Source: an uncultured Bacteroidota bacterium
GTDB taxonomy: Bacteria; Bacteroidota; Bacteroidia; Bacteroidales; P3
Direction: 5' to 3'
Assembly: GCA_902762805.1 (NCBI GenBank)
Contig: CACWPQ010000016.1
Coordinates: forward strand, 1 to 60,663
DNA length: 60,663 nt
Shown: positions 36,569 to 45,864 of the stretch, piece after piece
Layout of the letters: every line of letters starts with the position of its first letter
How positions within the stretch are numbered: the stretch's first letter is position 1
Program-made: the position numbers and the translations under genes
The notes under the pieces: model-generated
Told to the model about the DNA's origin: nothing
Databases searched by the model: none
What the model saw: the letters and a program-made list of their open reading frames with translations, nothing else

Positions 36569-38407
36569 TTAATCTACAAACTTGATGTCCTTGACGTTGA
36601 GCTGTATCTCGGTCTTGCCGCGCCAGTAGTTTTCTTCGAGCTGGTAGCAGAGGTCGAAGCGTTCGCGGCGTATGCGCGAGTAGCACTCGCCGAACTGGAA
36701 GGCGATGGCGGGATAGGGGGCGGAGCGCTCGGCGATGGAGATGGTCTCCATCTTGAGGTGCTTCACTCCCACCACGCGGGCCTTGCCGGTGTCGACCAGC
36801 TCGCGGGTGACGAAGACCGGCACATTGTTGTCCGGACCGAAGGGGGCGAACTGTTTGAGGATGCGGAGGAACTTGGGTGTGATCTGCGAGAAGCCCAGCT
36901 CGGCGTCGATTTCGATTTCGGGGATGGTCTCCTCCTCGCCGAGGCTCTCGCGGGCGAGCTGCTCGAAGCGGTCCACGAAGGCGCGCATGTTCTCCTGGCG
37001 GAGCGAGACGCCGGCGGCGCTCTTGTGGCCGCCGAAGTGCTCGAGCAGGTCGGCGCATTTCTCGAGGGCCAGGTGCACGTCGAACTCGCCGGCCGAGCGG
37101 GCCGAGCCGGTGATGAGGTCGTCGCTGCCGCGGGTGAAGACGATGGTGGGCTTGTAGTAGGCCTCGACGATGCGGCTGGCCACGATGCCGACGACGCCGC
37201 GGTGCCACTCCGGGTCGAACAGCACGAGCGACTGGCGGCCGCGGTAGAAGGGGTCCTGCTCGATGCGGCGTTTGGCCTCCTCGGTGGCGCTGGTGTCGAG
37301 CTCCTTGCGCTGCTCGTTGTAGCGGTTGATGTCCTCGGCCAGGCGGCGGGCGATGGCGGGGTCGGTGGTGAGCATGAGGCGCACCGAGTCGAAGGCCGAG
37401 CGGATGCGGCCGGCGGCGTTGATTCGGGGGCCGACAAGGAAGACCAGGTCGGTGATGGTGAGCTCTTTCTCGAAGTAGTTGGTTTTGCCCTTCTCGGTGC
37501 CGTCGGCGGCGAGGTCGGCGCCCGCCTTGCGGCGGTCGACGTGGCCCTGCTTGAGGATGGCCTCGATGCCGACGCGGGGTTTGGTGTTGAGCACTCGCAG
37601 GCCGAAGTAGGCCAGCACACGGTTCTCGCCCATGATGGGCACGATGTCCGATGCGATGCTGACGGCCACCAGGTCGAGGTATTTCAGCAGTCGCAGCTTG
37701 AGCTCCTCCTGGCGCTGGCGGCGCTGCTCGTCGAGCTGTTCGGGCAGGTCGCACAGGCGCACGCCTAGGCGCTGCTCGAGGTGGGCCTCGACGATTTTGA
37801 AGCCGATGCCGCAGCCGGAGAGCTCCTTGTAGGGGTAGGGGCAGTCGGCCTGCTTGGGGTCGAGCACGGCCGCCGCCTGCGGCACCTCGTCGCCCGGCAG
37901 GTGGTGGTCGCCGATGATGAAGTCGATGTCGCGCTCGCGGGCATACTCCACCTGCTCCATGGCCTTGATGCCGCAGTCGAGGGCGATGATGAGTTTCACA
38001 CCCGTCTCGGCGGCGTAGTCGATGCCCTGGTAGGAGACGCCGTAGCCTTCGCGCTCGCGGTCGGGCACATAGAAATCAATATTGCTGTCCAGCTCCTTGA
38101 AATAGGAGTAGACCAAGGCGACGGCCGACGTGCCGTCGACGTCGTAGTCGCCATAGACCATGATACGTTCCTGTCGTTCAATGGCTTCGTTGATGCGGTT
38201 GATGGCCTCGCGCATGCCCTTCATGAGGAAGGGGTCGTGGATTTGGTCCAATGCCGGGCGGAAAAAACGCCGTGCCTCTTCAAAGGTGGTTACACCCCGC
38301 TCTACAAGCAGGGTGGCGATGATTTTGTCAACGCCCAACGATGCCGCAAGTTTTTCAACAGTCTCTAAATCATAATCTTCTCTAATTATCCAATGTTTTT
38401 CCTTCAT
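36569..38407 (-). CDS. recJ: Single-stranded-DNA-specific exonuclease RecJ
   Basis: 612 residues from the ATG at 38407; a frame extending to 38662 would read through promoter sequence. DHH-family motifs are 'VYGDYDVDGTSA' (near residues 84-95), 'LIIALDCGIKA' and 'IGDHHLPGDE'. DHHA1 motifs follow: 'LVGPRINAAGRI' and 'GGHKSAAGVSL'. RecJ degrades single-stranded DNA 5' to 3' in recombination and repair. Its own promoter is just upstream (38421-38451). The ferritin gene follows after 24 bp. Confidence 0.96.
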   Translation of the reverse strand: MKEKHWIIREDYDLETVEKLAASLGVDKIIATLLVERGVTTFEEARRFFRPALDQIHDPFLMKGMREAINRINEAIERQERIMVYGDYDVDGTSAVALVYSYFKELDSNIDFYVPDREREGYGVSYQGIDYAAETGVKLIIALDCGIKAMEQVEYARERDIDFIIGDHHLPGDEVPQAAAVLDPKQADCPYPYKELSGCGIGFKIVEAHLEQRLGVRLCDLPEQLDEQRRQRQEELKLRLLKYLDLVAVSIASDIVPIMGENRVLAYFGLRVLNTKPRVGIEAILKQGHVDRRKAGADLAADGTEKGKTNYFEKELTITDLVFLVGPRINAAGRIRSAFDSVRLMLTTDPAIARRLAEDINRYNEQRKELDTSATEEAKRRIEQDPFYRGRQSLVLFDPEWHRGVVGIVASRIVEAYYKPTIVFTRGSDDLITGSARSAGEFDVHLALEKCADLLEHFGGHKSAAGVSLRQENMRAFVDRFEQLARESLGEEETIPEIEIDAELGFSQITPKFLRILKQFAPFGPDNNVPVFVTRELVDTGKARVVGVKHLKMETISIAERSAPYPAIAFQFGECYSRIRRERFDLCYQLEENYWRGKTEIQLNVKDIKFVD

Positions 38408-38420
38408 ATTTTTCTGGCCG

Positions 38421-38451
38421 TAAAAGTACAACTTTTTTTCGGTACGGCAAA
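38421..38451 (-). promoter_or_regulatory. Bacteroidetes-type promoter of recJ
   Basis: Minus strand: TTTG at 38451-38448, a 19-base spacer, TACTTTTA at 38428-38421 (one mismatch to TAnnTTTG). The ATG lies only about 14 bases downstream at 38407. Confidence 0.65.
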
Positions 38452-38507
38452 AAAAACTTTTCAACCGCGCGACTGTTCCGTCGGGAAAACCGTGTCCGCC
38501 GGCAACT

Positions 38508-39776
38508 TCAGCGGACAAGGTGGCGACGATAGGTGCGTGCGGCGAGCCAGGCGGCGGCGGCGAAAGCTGCCAGCAGCAGGAAAGCTGCCAGCAGCAGCTG
38601 CCATGTGGGCAGGCCGAAGGGGAGGCGCAGCAGGGCGGCAGCCGGGGCGGTGAAGGGGACAAGGGTGAGCCATTGGGCCAGGGTGCTGGCGGGGTGTTGC
38701 AATAACAATGGAATGAGTATCAATACGATGAGCAATGGAGAAAGGATTAGCAGCGTCCATTGCAGGGCGTCGGCGTCGCTGTCGAGCCGGGCGGCGAGGG
38801 CGGCGAGAAGGGAGCCATAGAGGAGGTAGCCCAGGAGGAAGAAAGCGAGGAAAAGCGTTGCTACCAGCGGCAGGTTGATGGCGGTGAGGCCCTGCACGGT
38901 GTCGTCGACGAGTGCGACGGGGGTGTTGTACTGCAGCGTAGCCTCGCTGCCTTTGGTGGCCAGCGAGCGGTTGGCCTGCTGCTGGCGTGCGGCAGCAAAG
39001 AGGTCGGGGCTGGAGGCCTGGATGGCGGCTATGGAAGCCGAAGCCAGCAGCACCCAGAGGGAGAGCTGCAGGACGGCTGTCGAGGCCACGCCCGCCACTT
39101 TACCCACCATGAGCTGCACGGGATGCACCGAGGAGACGATGACCTCGGCCATGCGGGAAGACTTCTCTTCCTGCACGGCGCGCATCACCTGCACACCGAA
39201 CACGATGAGTGCCAGCACGACGAGTGCCACCAGCACGATGGCCACGACCGACTTGACGGCGGCGAAGCTCTCGCGGCCGGTGGCGGCGTCCTGGGTGTGG
39301 AGGCGGATGTGGGTGTTTTCGACGGAGAGCATAACGTCGGGTTCGAGCTGATAGACGTCTTCGAGTATGGCGTTTCGCAGCAGCATCTGGAGCTGGCTGT
39401 CGACGAGGCTTTGCAGCGCGAGAGGCGGCGTCGAGCTGTGATGGAGCAGGAATGCGTCGCGCGGGATGGTGGTCTGTCGTGCGGGGATGTAGAGGATGGC
39501 GTCGACGGAGTCGGTATCGAGCTGTCGGCGTGCATAGTCGAGGCTGGGCATGGTGCGGAACGCGATGCAGTCGGAGGGGCGAAGCGAGTGGGCGAAGAGG
39601 CCCGTCTCATCGACGACGAGGATGGTGGCTTGGCGGTCGGCGCGCTGGGCGGCAATGACGGGCAGGGCATAGAGGAGGGCCAGGAGGAGGGGTACGGCCA
39701 GGGTGAGGAGCCAGAAAGAGGGGCGACGCATCCGCATCCGCCACTCGCGCGCCACGATGAGGAGTGTCTTCTTCAT
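38508..39776 (-). CDS. ABC-2 type transporter permease (NatB-like)
   Basis: 422 residues from the ATG at 39776, which overlaps the stop of the ATPase gene (ATGA). One N-terminal transmembrane helix (about 22-42) is followed by a periplasmic domain of about 150 residues and a C-terminal bundle of five or six helices. 'EEKSSRMAEVIVSSVHP' is the typical cytoplasmic loop of the NatB/YhaP group. Together with the ATPase it probably exports an ion or small molecule; Na+ export as in NatAB is only one option. Last gene of a five-gene overlapping operon. Confidence 0.85.
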   Translation of the reverse strand: MKKTLLIVAREWRMRMRRPSFWLLTLAVPLLLALLYALPVIAAQRADRQATILVVDETGLFAHSLRPSDCIAFRTMPSLDYARRQLDTDSVDAILYIPARQTTIPRDAFLLHHSSTPPLALQSLVDSQLQMLLRNAILEDVYQLEPDVMLSVENTHIRLHTQDAATGRESFAAVKSVVAIVLVALVVLALIVFGVQVMRAVQEEKSSRMAEVIVSSVHPVQLMVGKVAGVASTAVLQLSLWVLLASASIAAIQASSPDLFAAARQQQANRSLATKGSEATLQYNTPVALVDDTVQGLTAINLPLVATLFLAFFLLGYLLYGSLLAALAARLDSDADALQWTLLILSPLLIVLILIPLLLQHPASTLAQWLTLVPFTAPAAALLRLPFGLPTWQLLLAAFLLLAAFAAAAWLAARTYRRHLVR

Positions 39777-40387
39777 AGCTGTAGGGTATTGTCGCAGAGG
39801 TCGGAGGCGGCCTGCAGGTTGTGGGTGGAGAGGAGGACGGCGGTGCCGGCGGCTTTGAGAGAAAGTATCTCCCTGCGGAGCATATCGGCGTTGTCGGCAT
39901 CGAACCCGGAGAAAGGCTCGTCGAGGATGAGCAGGCGGGGAGTGTGGACTACCGCGGCGATGAACTGCACCTTCTGCTGCATGCCCTTGCTGAGGCGGGC
40001 CACGGGGCGGTTCCACCATTCCGCGGCACCCAGGCGGTCGAACCATTGGCGGGCAGCAGCCACGGCATCGGCTTTGGACATGCCCTTGAGGCGGGCCAGG
40101 TAGCACACCTGTTCGCCGGCACGCATGCGGCGATAGAGGCCGCGCTCCTCGGGGAGGTAGCCAATGCGGTCAAGGTCGGGCTGCACAAGGGGATGGTCGT
40201 CGAAGAGCACCTGTCCGCTGTCGGGCTCGAGGATGCGGTTGATGATACGCAGGAGGGTGGTCTTGCCGGCACCGTTGGAGCCCAGAATGGCCAAGGCCTG
40301 GCCGGCGTCGAGCCGGAAGCTGACATCGGAGAGCACGCTGTGCGATCCGAAGGCCTTGGAGATATGTTCTACTTGGAGGATCGCCAT
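39773..40387 (-). CDS. ABC transporter ATP-binding protein (short NatA-like)
   Basis: 204 residues from the ATG at 40387. Walker A 'GSNGAGKTT' is at 36-44, the signature is 'ARLSKGMQQKVQ', Walker B 'LLILDEPFSGFD' and the H-loop 'LLSTHN'. It stops soon after the H-loop and so lacks the C-terminal extension of about 90 residues found in most NatA-type ATPases. All catalytic parts are present. It overlaps the BatA-type gene upstream by 19 bases and the permease gene downstream by 4. Confidence 0.92.
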   Translation of the reverse strand: MAILQVEHISKAFGSHSVLSDVSFRLDAGQALAILGSNGAGKTTLLRIINRILEPDSGQVLFDDHPLVQPDLDRIGYLPEERGLYRRMRAGEQVCYLARLKGMSKADAVAAARQWFDRLGAAEWWNRPVARLSKGMQQKVQFIAAVVHTPRLLILDEPFSGFDADNADMLRREILSLKAAGTAVLLSTHNLQAASDLCDNTLQL

Positions 40388-42384
40388 GGGAGTTTTATCA
40401 AGAGGATTTCGACTGCGAGTGCGAGCAGGGCTGCGAGGATGCACCAGCGCCAGAGAGGTGTGCCGGCAGTGCGGGCGCGGAGTTCCTGGTCGAGGGGGCG
40501 CGAGGAGGGGCGGACGAGGGAGTAGCCGACGAGACCGTCGATGCGGTCGGCCACCTCGGCGGGCGTGAGGAAAGAGAGGTCGGACTCGAGGCGGCTGTAG
40601 TTGAAGGCCAGGTGCTCGTCGGCCAGGCGGTAGTGGCCGGCGAGGACGATGTCGCCATGGGGCACGAGGAGGCTGCGCGAACCGGAGCGCCGGAGGTCGG
40701 GGATGAGGCTGAAGGTGCCGTCGGCCGAGGAGAGTTGGGGCGGTGTGGAGGAGGGGTTGTAGAGGTGGCGCAGGGGGATGGGGTCGACAGAGCCGAGGGT
40801 GAAGGCGGGGGGAGGCTGCGGAAGGCTGTAGAGGGCCATGTTGTAGAGCGTAGGAACGAAGAGGGCCTGGGCAACGAGGTCGGTCCACTCGGCATTGAGC
40901 GGCATGGCAAAGAGGTAGAGGCGTCCGGCGCCGTGGGGCGTGGCGGAGAGCAGAGCAGAGCCGTCGGAGCCGGTGATGATGGAGTGGCTGACAGACTGCG
41001 AGGTGGCGAGACGATAGTGACCCTGCGCCGATGGCATCTCCATTTCGCTCGAGGTAGCGCTGAATACATTGCGGTAGAGGCTGGCGGAGAAGTCGACCGA
41101 GGCGGCCTTCACGGGGCGTTGCTGCCATGTGTCGAGCCGTGGTGCGCGGAGGAGGTCGAGGAGGAGGTTGAGGTCAGAGGGGTCGGCATTGGCGGCGGGG
41201 ACAATGGCCAGCGTGCCACCCTCGTCGACCCATGAGGCCAAGGCTTGCGCCTGGCCGGAAGGCAGGGTTCGGGTTTCGTTGAGGATGATGAAATGCAGGC
41301 TGGAAAGGTCGGGCGGCAGGGTGCCGGAGGCGAAACGGACGGCGGAGTCGGCCTCGAAGAGTTTGCGCAGGTGGGGGTTGGGGGTGGAGGCCACTTCGAG
41401 CATATTGACGGGCTGTCCAGCGAGGAGGGAGAAGTGGTAGGTGTCGTCGAAGGTGACAGGATAGTCGGTGATTTCGGCGCGGGCATCGAGCCACCCCGAG
41501 CTGTCGAGGGTGAAGCGGAGGGTGGTGCGCGCAGAAGCGCCGGCAGGGATATCGAGAGTAGCGACGGCACGCTCGCGACCGCCGACGATGAGGCGGAGGG
41601 GGATTTTCTCGGCATCGTGGGTGCCGCTGTTGCGGACAGAGACTTCGGCGCTGACGGTGCCGCCGGCGAAGTAGGCCGGGGCGTCGAGGCGGAGGGTGTC
41701 GATGAAGAGGTTGTCGGAGGCCACGGCTTCGAGAGGCACGAGGGTGGTGAGTACGAGGCTATCGGTGGCGAGGCGGTCGAAGTCGGCGGCCGATGTCTGG
41801 AAGTCACTGACGATGAAGGCGTGGCGGTTGGCGGCCTGGGTCTGGCGGAGGAAGTCGTGCTGGCGTGTGGCCACTTGGCTGAGGGTGCGGCTGGCGGGAG
41901 AGATTTGGATGGCGTCGAGTGCGGCGAGGAATTCGTCGCGCGCGAGCCAGCGGAACTGTTCGCCAAGGAGGTCGGAGGTGAGTAGTTGGAAGCGGTCGGA
42001 GGGGCTGTAGGCGGCGGCTATCTCGCGCCCTTTCTGACGGGCAAGGTCGAGCTGGCTGCCGGCGGCGGAGCTGTTCTCCATGCTGAAAGTGTTGTCGATA
42101 TAGACGCTGACGGCGGTGGCGCCGGAGTGGAGCTGGCTGCCGGAGCCCGGAAGCGAGGGGCGGGCGAAGGCCAGGACGAGGGCGGCGACGGCGAGGCAGC
42201 GCATGAGGAGCACCAGCCAACGGCGGAGGGTGGACTGGCGGCGGCTCTCGGTGCGGAGCTCGGCCAGGCGGTCGACATTGGAGAAGTAGACGCGGCGGAA
42301 GCGGCGGAAGTTGAAGAGGTGGACGGCGATGGGGATGGCCAGTGCCAGGAGCGCCCAGAGCATTGCGGGGTTGGCCAGTATCAT
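40369..42384 (-). CDS. BatA-domain membrane protein
   Basis: 671 residues from the ATG at 42384, which overlaps the nth stop. The N-terminal BatA domain has two transmembrane helices with 'HLFNFRRFRRVYFSN' and 'LRRWLVLLMRCLAVAALVL' between and in them. A VWA-like section begins 'AVSVYIDNTFSMEN'. Further beta-rich regions and a last helix near residues 645-662 follow. The family is common in Bacteroidetes (often called aerotolerance regulator) but its role is poorly defined. It has the same overall design as the protein encoded at 9470-11476. Confidence 0.82.
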   Translation of the reverse strand: MILANPAMLWALLALAIPIAVHLFNFRRFRRVYFSNVDRLAELRTESRRQSTLRRWLVLLMRCLAVAALVLAFARPSLPGSGSQLHSGATAVSVYIDNTFSMENSSAAGSQLDLARQKGREIAAAYSPSDRFQLLTSDLLGEQFRWLARDEFLAALDAIQISPASRTLSQVATRQHDFLRQTQAANRHAFIVSDFQTSAADFDRLATDSLVLTTLVPLEAVASDNLFIDTLRLDAPAYFAGGTVSAEVSVRNSGTHDAEKIPLRLIVGGRERAVATLDIPAGASARTTLRFTLDSSGWLDARAEITDYPVTFDDTYHFSLLAGQPVNMLEVASTPNPHLRKLFEADSAVRFASGTLPPDLSSLHFIILNETRTLPSGQAQALASWVDEGGTLAIVPAANADPSDLNLLLDLLRAPRLDTWQQRPVKAASVDFSASLYRNVFSATSSEMEMPSAQGHYRLATSQSVSHSIITGSDGSALLSATPHGAGRLYLFAMPLNAEWTDLVAQALFVPTLYNMALYSLPQPPPAFTLGSVDPIPLRHLYNPSSTPPQLSSADGTFSLIPDLRRSGSRSLLVPHGDIVLAGHYRLADEHLAFNYSRLESDLSFLTPAEVADRIDGLVGYSLVRPSSRPLDQELRARTAGTPLWRWCILAALLALAVEILLIKLPWRSSK

Positions 42385-43031
42385 GCGGAGGTTCCTTTCT
42401 TGCTGTTGAATTGAACGCAGAGGTGGCTGATGCCGCAGTCGGCGCAGCGGGGCCGGCGGGCTTGGCAAACGTAGCGGCCGTGGAGGATAAGCCAGTGGTG
42501 GGCGGTGGCCAGTTTATGGGCAGGGATGTGTTTGACCAGCTGGCGCTCGACGGCAAGCGGCGTGGTGGCGCGGCGGACGAGGCCTATGCGGTGTGCGACG
42601 CGGAAGACGTGGGTGTCGATGGGCATGGCCGGGAGGTCGAATACGACGGCGGCCACGACGTTGGCGGTTTTGCGGCCCACGCCCGGCAGGCGTTGCAGGA
42701 GTTCGATGTCGGAGGGCACCTCGCCACCGAAGTCGCTGACCAGCATGCGCGCTAGACCAGCCAGGTGGCGGCTTTTGTTGTGGGGGTAGGAGACGGAGTG
42801 GATGTAGCGGAAGATGTCCTCCTCCGTGGCCTGGGCCATCGCCTCGGCGGTGGGGTAGGCGGCGAAGAGGGCGGGGGTGACGAGGTTGACCCGCTTGTCG
42901 GTGCACTGGGCGGAGAGGACCACGGCGACGAGGAGCTCGAAGGGGCTGCTGTAGTGGAGCTCCGAGGCGGCGTTGGGCATCGTTTGCTCGAAGTGGGCAA
43001 TCATCTGGTCGTAGCGTTGCTGGAGGGTCAT
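42381..43031 (-). CDS. nth: Endonuclease III
   Basis: 216 residues. The helix-hairpin-helix 'LPGVGRKTANVV' with the catalytic Lys is at about residues 115-126, and the catalytic Asp is in 'IDTHVFRVAHR'. The C-terminal [4Fe-4S] cluster ligands have the spacing C-x6-C-x2-C-x5-C ('CQARRPRCADCGISHLC'). The enzyme removes oxidised pyrimidines and nicks the abasic site. It overlaps its neighbours by 4 bases on each side. Confidence 0.96.
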   Translation of the reverse strand: MTLQQRYDQMIAHFEQTMPNAASELHYSSPFELLVAVVLSAQCTDKRVNLVTPALFAAYPTAEAMAQATEEDIFRYIHSVSYPHNKSRHLAGLARMLVSDFGGEVPSDIELLQRLPGVGRKTANVVAAVVFDLPAMPIDTHVFRVAHRIGLVRRATTPLAVERQLVKHIPAHKLATAHHWLILHGRYVCQARRPRCADCGISHLCVQFNSKKGTSA

Positions 43032-44095
43032 GGCCGGGTGGGTTCAAGTGAGACAAGGACGGGATAGTGGTCGGAGATGCGGGTGCGGAGACGGCGGTAG
43101 GAGAGGGTGCGGAGGTGGTCGCTACGGAAGACCATGTCGATGCGGAACTGGGGGAAGCCGCCGTGGTAGGTGGTGGAGAAGCCGAGGCCGCGGTCGCAGT
43201 AGGTGTCGGCGAGGTGGTCGGACAGGCGCGAATAGAGCCACGAGGAGGGGATGTCGTTCATGTCGCCGCAGACGATGAGCGGGACGGTGCACTCGCTGAC
43301 GATGGGGCGCAGCTGCTCGTCCCACTCTTCTTCGTGGCGTAGCACGGTCTGCTTGGCCTTGCGGAGGGTGCGGGTGGAGGTGGAGTCGATGTGGCCGCGG
43401 CGCATCTGGGCTATCTCTTCGTGGTCGGTGGAGGTGAAGGCATAGGAGTCCATGTGGACGTTGCAGAGGCGCAGCGGCCGCTCGGCGTGGAGGATTTCGA
43501 CCATGACCTTCTGGCGGTCGATGGCTTTGACGTAGGTGATGGGCAGGCGCGAGAAGATGGCGGTGCCGCGGGGGCGGTCGCCGTTGTTGCGCGAGCCGAT
43601 GTGGTGGTTGTAGCCGAGGAGTTGGAGGCTGTCGGTCACGGAGCAGGTGCGGCTTTCGGTGTATTCCTGGAGGCAGAGCACGTCGGGCTGGTGCTCGCGC
43701 ACGAGGTCGAGGAAGAGGCAGGCGAGGCTGTCGCTGAACTTGCCCTCGAATTCGGGGCCGGCGAAGTTGTGGAGGTTGTAGGTGAGGAGTACCAGGCGGT
43801 CGGGATGCTCCTCGAGGGGTGGCACTTTGGAGGTGCCGCCAATCTGGAAGAAGAGGCCCAGGACCGAAAAGCGGGCGGCGATGGCGGCGGTGGAGATGAG
43901 GAAGGGCCACTTGCCGGCGAGGAGCCACCCGAGGAGGAAGACGAGGTTGAGCGCCAACATAGGCAAGTAGGCGTAGGCCACCACGGAGGGGAGCACGCTG
44001 CGCGACGGGGCAATGCTGCCCGCCAGGGTGGTGAGCAGGAGGCCGACGGCAGCCAGCAGGTTGAGTGTCAGCAGTATGGCACGTACTATCTTCAT
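43028..44095 (-). CDS. Membrane-anchored endonuclease/exonuclease/phosphatase family protein
   Basis: 355 residues. Three N-terminal transmembrane helices (about 5-27, 36-58, 64-84) precede the catalytic domain, which starts with 'LLTYNLHNF'. Metal and catalytic motifs are 'DVLCLQEY' (Glu), 'LCNVHMDS', 'LIVCGDMNDIPSS' and 'RISDHYPVLVS'. The substrate is unknown: DNA, phospholipid or sugar phosphate are possible. First gene of the five-gene overlapping operon; a TATCTTTG box lies at 44116-44109, 13 bases before the ATG. Confidence 0.85.
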   Translation of the reverse strand: MKIVRAILLTLNLLAAVGLLLTTLAGSIAPSRSVLPSVVAYAYLPMLALNLVFLLGWLLAGKWPFLISTAAIAARFSVLGLFFQIGGTSKVPPLEEHPDRLVLLTYNLHNFAGPEFEGKFSDSLACLFLDLVREHQPDVLCLQEYTESRTCSVTDSLQLLGYNHHIGSRNNGDRPRGTAIFSRLPITYVKAIDRQKVMVEILHAERPLRLCNVHMDSYAFTSTDHEEIAQMRRGHIDSTSTRTLRKAKQTVLRHEEEWDEQLRPIVSECTVPLIVCGDMNDIPSSWLYSRLSDHLADTYCDRGLGFSTTYHGGFPQFRIDMVFRSDHLRTLSYRRLRTRISDHYPVLVSLEPTRP

Positions 44096-44424
44096 ATCTA
44101 TCGAAGTGCAAAGATACGAATATTTTTTATATACGCGAGTGCAAACAGCAGAATTGGGGGCAAGAGTCGGTAGGGGGGTAGACGCGAAACGCCCCTTTTA
44201 TTGTGCTCCAAAAACATGAAAATTTTTCGTCCAAAAGCCGAAAAAAGGCTGATTTTTGCCCCTGGACAACAGGGTGATTTACAGCACATTGGAGGCACCC
44301 TCTTCTTCCCCTCTTCTTCCATGGCAGGGGGATGGGAAGTGCCCCATTCACACGGGGCAAAAGAAAAGGCCCGCGGGGGGGACGCGGGCCTTTCGGTCTG
44401 TGTGGTGCGATGGGGAGGGAGGGG
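44096..44424. other. Intergenic region upstream of the nuclease/nth operon
   Basis: 329 bp. Next to the operon is a possible promoter: TATCTTTG at 44116-44109, with a TTTG 25 bases further up, longer than usual. The far end holds the terminator of the lipoprotein gene. G-runs at 44156 and 44173 are not in 11-bp register. Nothing else was recognised. Confidence 0.55.
44361..44393 (-). terminator. Terminator after lipoprotein gene
   Basis: Stem of 8 GC-rich pairs plus three A-T pairs (44365-44375 with 44383-44393). On the minus strand it is followed by TTTTCTTTT. It lies about 30 bases after the stop at 44425. Confidence 0.8.
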
Positions 44425-45495
44425 CTATTCGCCGGCAGGTACGTAGACGGGCTGGAAGGTCATGTCGGTGGTGGCGACGAAGGTGCGGGGGTTGTCGGTG
44501 TTGCCATCGTTCCAGCGGGAGAAGGTGTAGTGAGTTCCCCCGTTGTCGTATTCCGGGTCGGCGCTGATGATGACCGTGTCGCCTTTCAGGTACTCGCCAT
44601 CGCCATCCGCGTAGGGCCGGCCTTCGGATCCGGTCTCTATCCTGATGCGGCACACCTGCGAGGAGATGGACATGCCGCTGCCGTCTGTGTAGCGGAAGTA
44701 GCTGCGATCCTTGCCGCTCCTGCGGTCGCTTGTCCACTCCTGCGTCATCGAGGTGGGGTAATCGCCACCGTAAGTGTAGGTGCTATGGCGGACGGACTGT
44801 TCCCCAGCATTATCAATCCGTGTTTCGCTGATAACGTTGTTTTTGGAGAGCCATTCTGAGGCACTTCGCGAAGCGTAAACTAATGTGCTCATGACACTCC
44901 GCAAGGGGTTAATCTTATTGTCGTAGGTATAGGTATAGGAGTAAGTGCTGGTGCGGGAGTTGTAGTTGTCAACTTCTCGTATTTCTACCACATTCCCGTT
45001 CTCCCAAGTGAGGTACGTTGTGTAGGTGCCGTTGCCGCCGTTGTACGTGAACGTCTTCTTTACAAGTTCGCCGGCAGCATTGTAACTGTATGTACCCTCA
45101 CTCCCGTTAGAGCCGACAACCCCCGTCACCCTGTCGCCTGTATACAGGAGCGTATACGCACAACGCAACTCACCAGGGGCCTTGTATTCGCGAATTTCCT
45201 TGGCTTTGCCGTTTTCGTAGATGATTTCACAAGAGTATTCAGACTGGCCGTCGTCATTAAAAAGCTCCATCTTTTTCAGCAGGCCGTTGTCCCACGAGAA
45301 CTTGTAGTAGAAAAAAGCTCCCCACGTTGCGGTCCCGTCGGTTTCGTAGTTAAGTTGTTCCCAAAACTCGAGCTTTTTCTCGCCGTCGGGGGCTGGGTCG
45401 GTGGGGGAGGAGGGCTTGTCGTCTTCCTTGCCGCAGGCGGCGAAGAGAATCATGGCGCCGAGCGCCAGTGTCAGCAGTTTGTGTGTGTTGGTCAT
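44425..45495 (-). CDS. Lipoprotein with YD-like repeats and InlB-like C-terminal repeat
   Basis: 356 residues. The lipoprotein signal ends in 'LFAAC' with Cys21, followed by an acidic, proline-rich linker. The central part has repeated short beta-hairpin units ('IIYENGKAKEIREY', 'YSYNAAGELVKK', 'YSYTYTYDNKINPL') like the YD/RHS-type repeats of DUF4595-like Bacteroidetes lipoproteins. The last 60 residues ('KGDTVIISADPEYDNGG...FSRWNDG') resemble a bacterial InlB-like repeat. Probably outer-membrane or surface exposed; the ligand is unknown. Its leader seems to be about 290 bases long. Confidence 0.78.
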   Translation of the reverse strand: MTNTHKLLTLALGAMILFAACGKEDDKPSSPTDPAPDGEKKLEFWEQLNYETDGTATWGAFFYYKFSWDNGLLKKMELFNDDGQSEYSCEIIYENGKAKEIREYKAPGELRCAYTLLYTGDRVTGVVGSNGSEGTYSYNAAGELVKKTFTYNGGNGTYTTYLTWENGNVVEIREVDNYNSRTSTYSYTYTYDNKINPLRSVMSTLVYASRSASEWLSKNNVISETRIDNAGEQSVRHSTYTYGGDYPTSMTQEWTSDRRSGKDRSYFRYTDGSGMSISSQVCRIRIETGSEGRPYADGDGEYLKGDTVIISADPEYDNGGTHYTFSRWNDGNTDNPRTFVATTDMTFQPVYVPAGE

Positions 45496-45793
45496 TTTTT
45501 TAGATTTTTATAAGTGGTTTGTATTAATACAACGAAGAAAGTGGAGCCATCCATTTATGTCTCTATCTTCTTGTGTGAGGGCCTGAACTTCCCTGTAAAA
45601 CGAATATAAAGTTGTTGTGAACCGCTCCACAAAGGGTGTATCATTGAAAATTAATACAATCCCAGGGAGCACCTTCAAACCCCTTTATTCCTAGTTTTAC
45701 AGTTAAATGTGTAAATTGTTCAGGTTCACACAATCGGAATAAGGCGAAAATGCGCTTTCTTTCGGCAAACCATTTCTCAGCGGTTTGCGAGTG

Positions 45794-45826
45794 CAAAGGT
45801 ACGAACTTTTTTTGAAACTGGAGAAA
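45794..45826 (-). promoter_or_regulatory. Probable promoter of the lipoprotein gene
   Basis: Minus strand: TTTC at 45826-45823, a 21-base spacer, TACCTTTG at 45801-45794. The block closely resembles the mntA promoter at 46530-46560, including CAGTTTCAAA between the boxes. Its upstream box overlaps the T-run of the hepT terminator. Confidence 0.6.
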
Positions 45827-45864
45827 AAATATTTCCCCGACAGCAGAAAGGGCTATCGGGGAAA
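45824..45864 (-). terminator. Terminator after mntA-hepT
   Basis: A 9-bp stem (45832-45840 with 45856-45864) with two further possible pairs. On the minus strand it is followed by TATTTTTTC. It is 21 bases after the hepT stop. Confidence 0.75.

Noticed and set aside
44156..44178. G-runs upstream of the nuclease operon as a sixth G-tract array
   Set aside because: Only two runs, 17 bp apart and not in an 11-bp register; the shared spacers and tail are missing.
44236..44257. Small hairpin with T-run on the plus strand
   Set aside because: The stem is only four base pairs and no plus-strand gene ends nearby.
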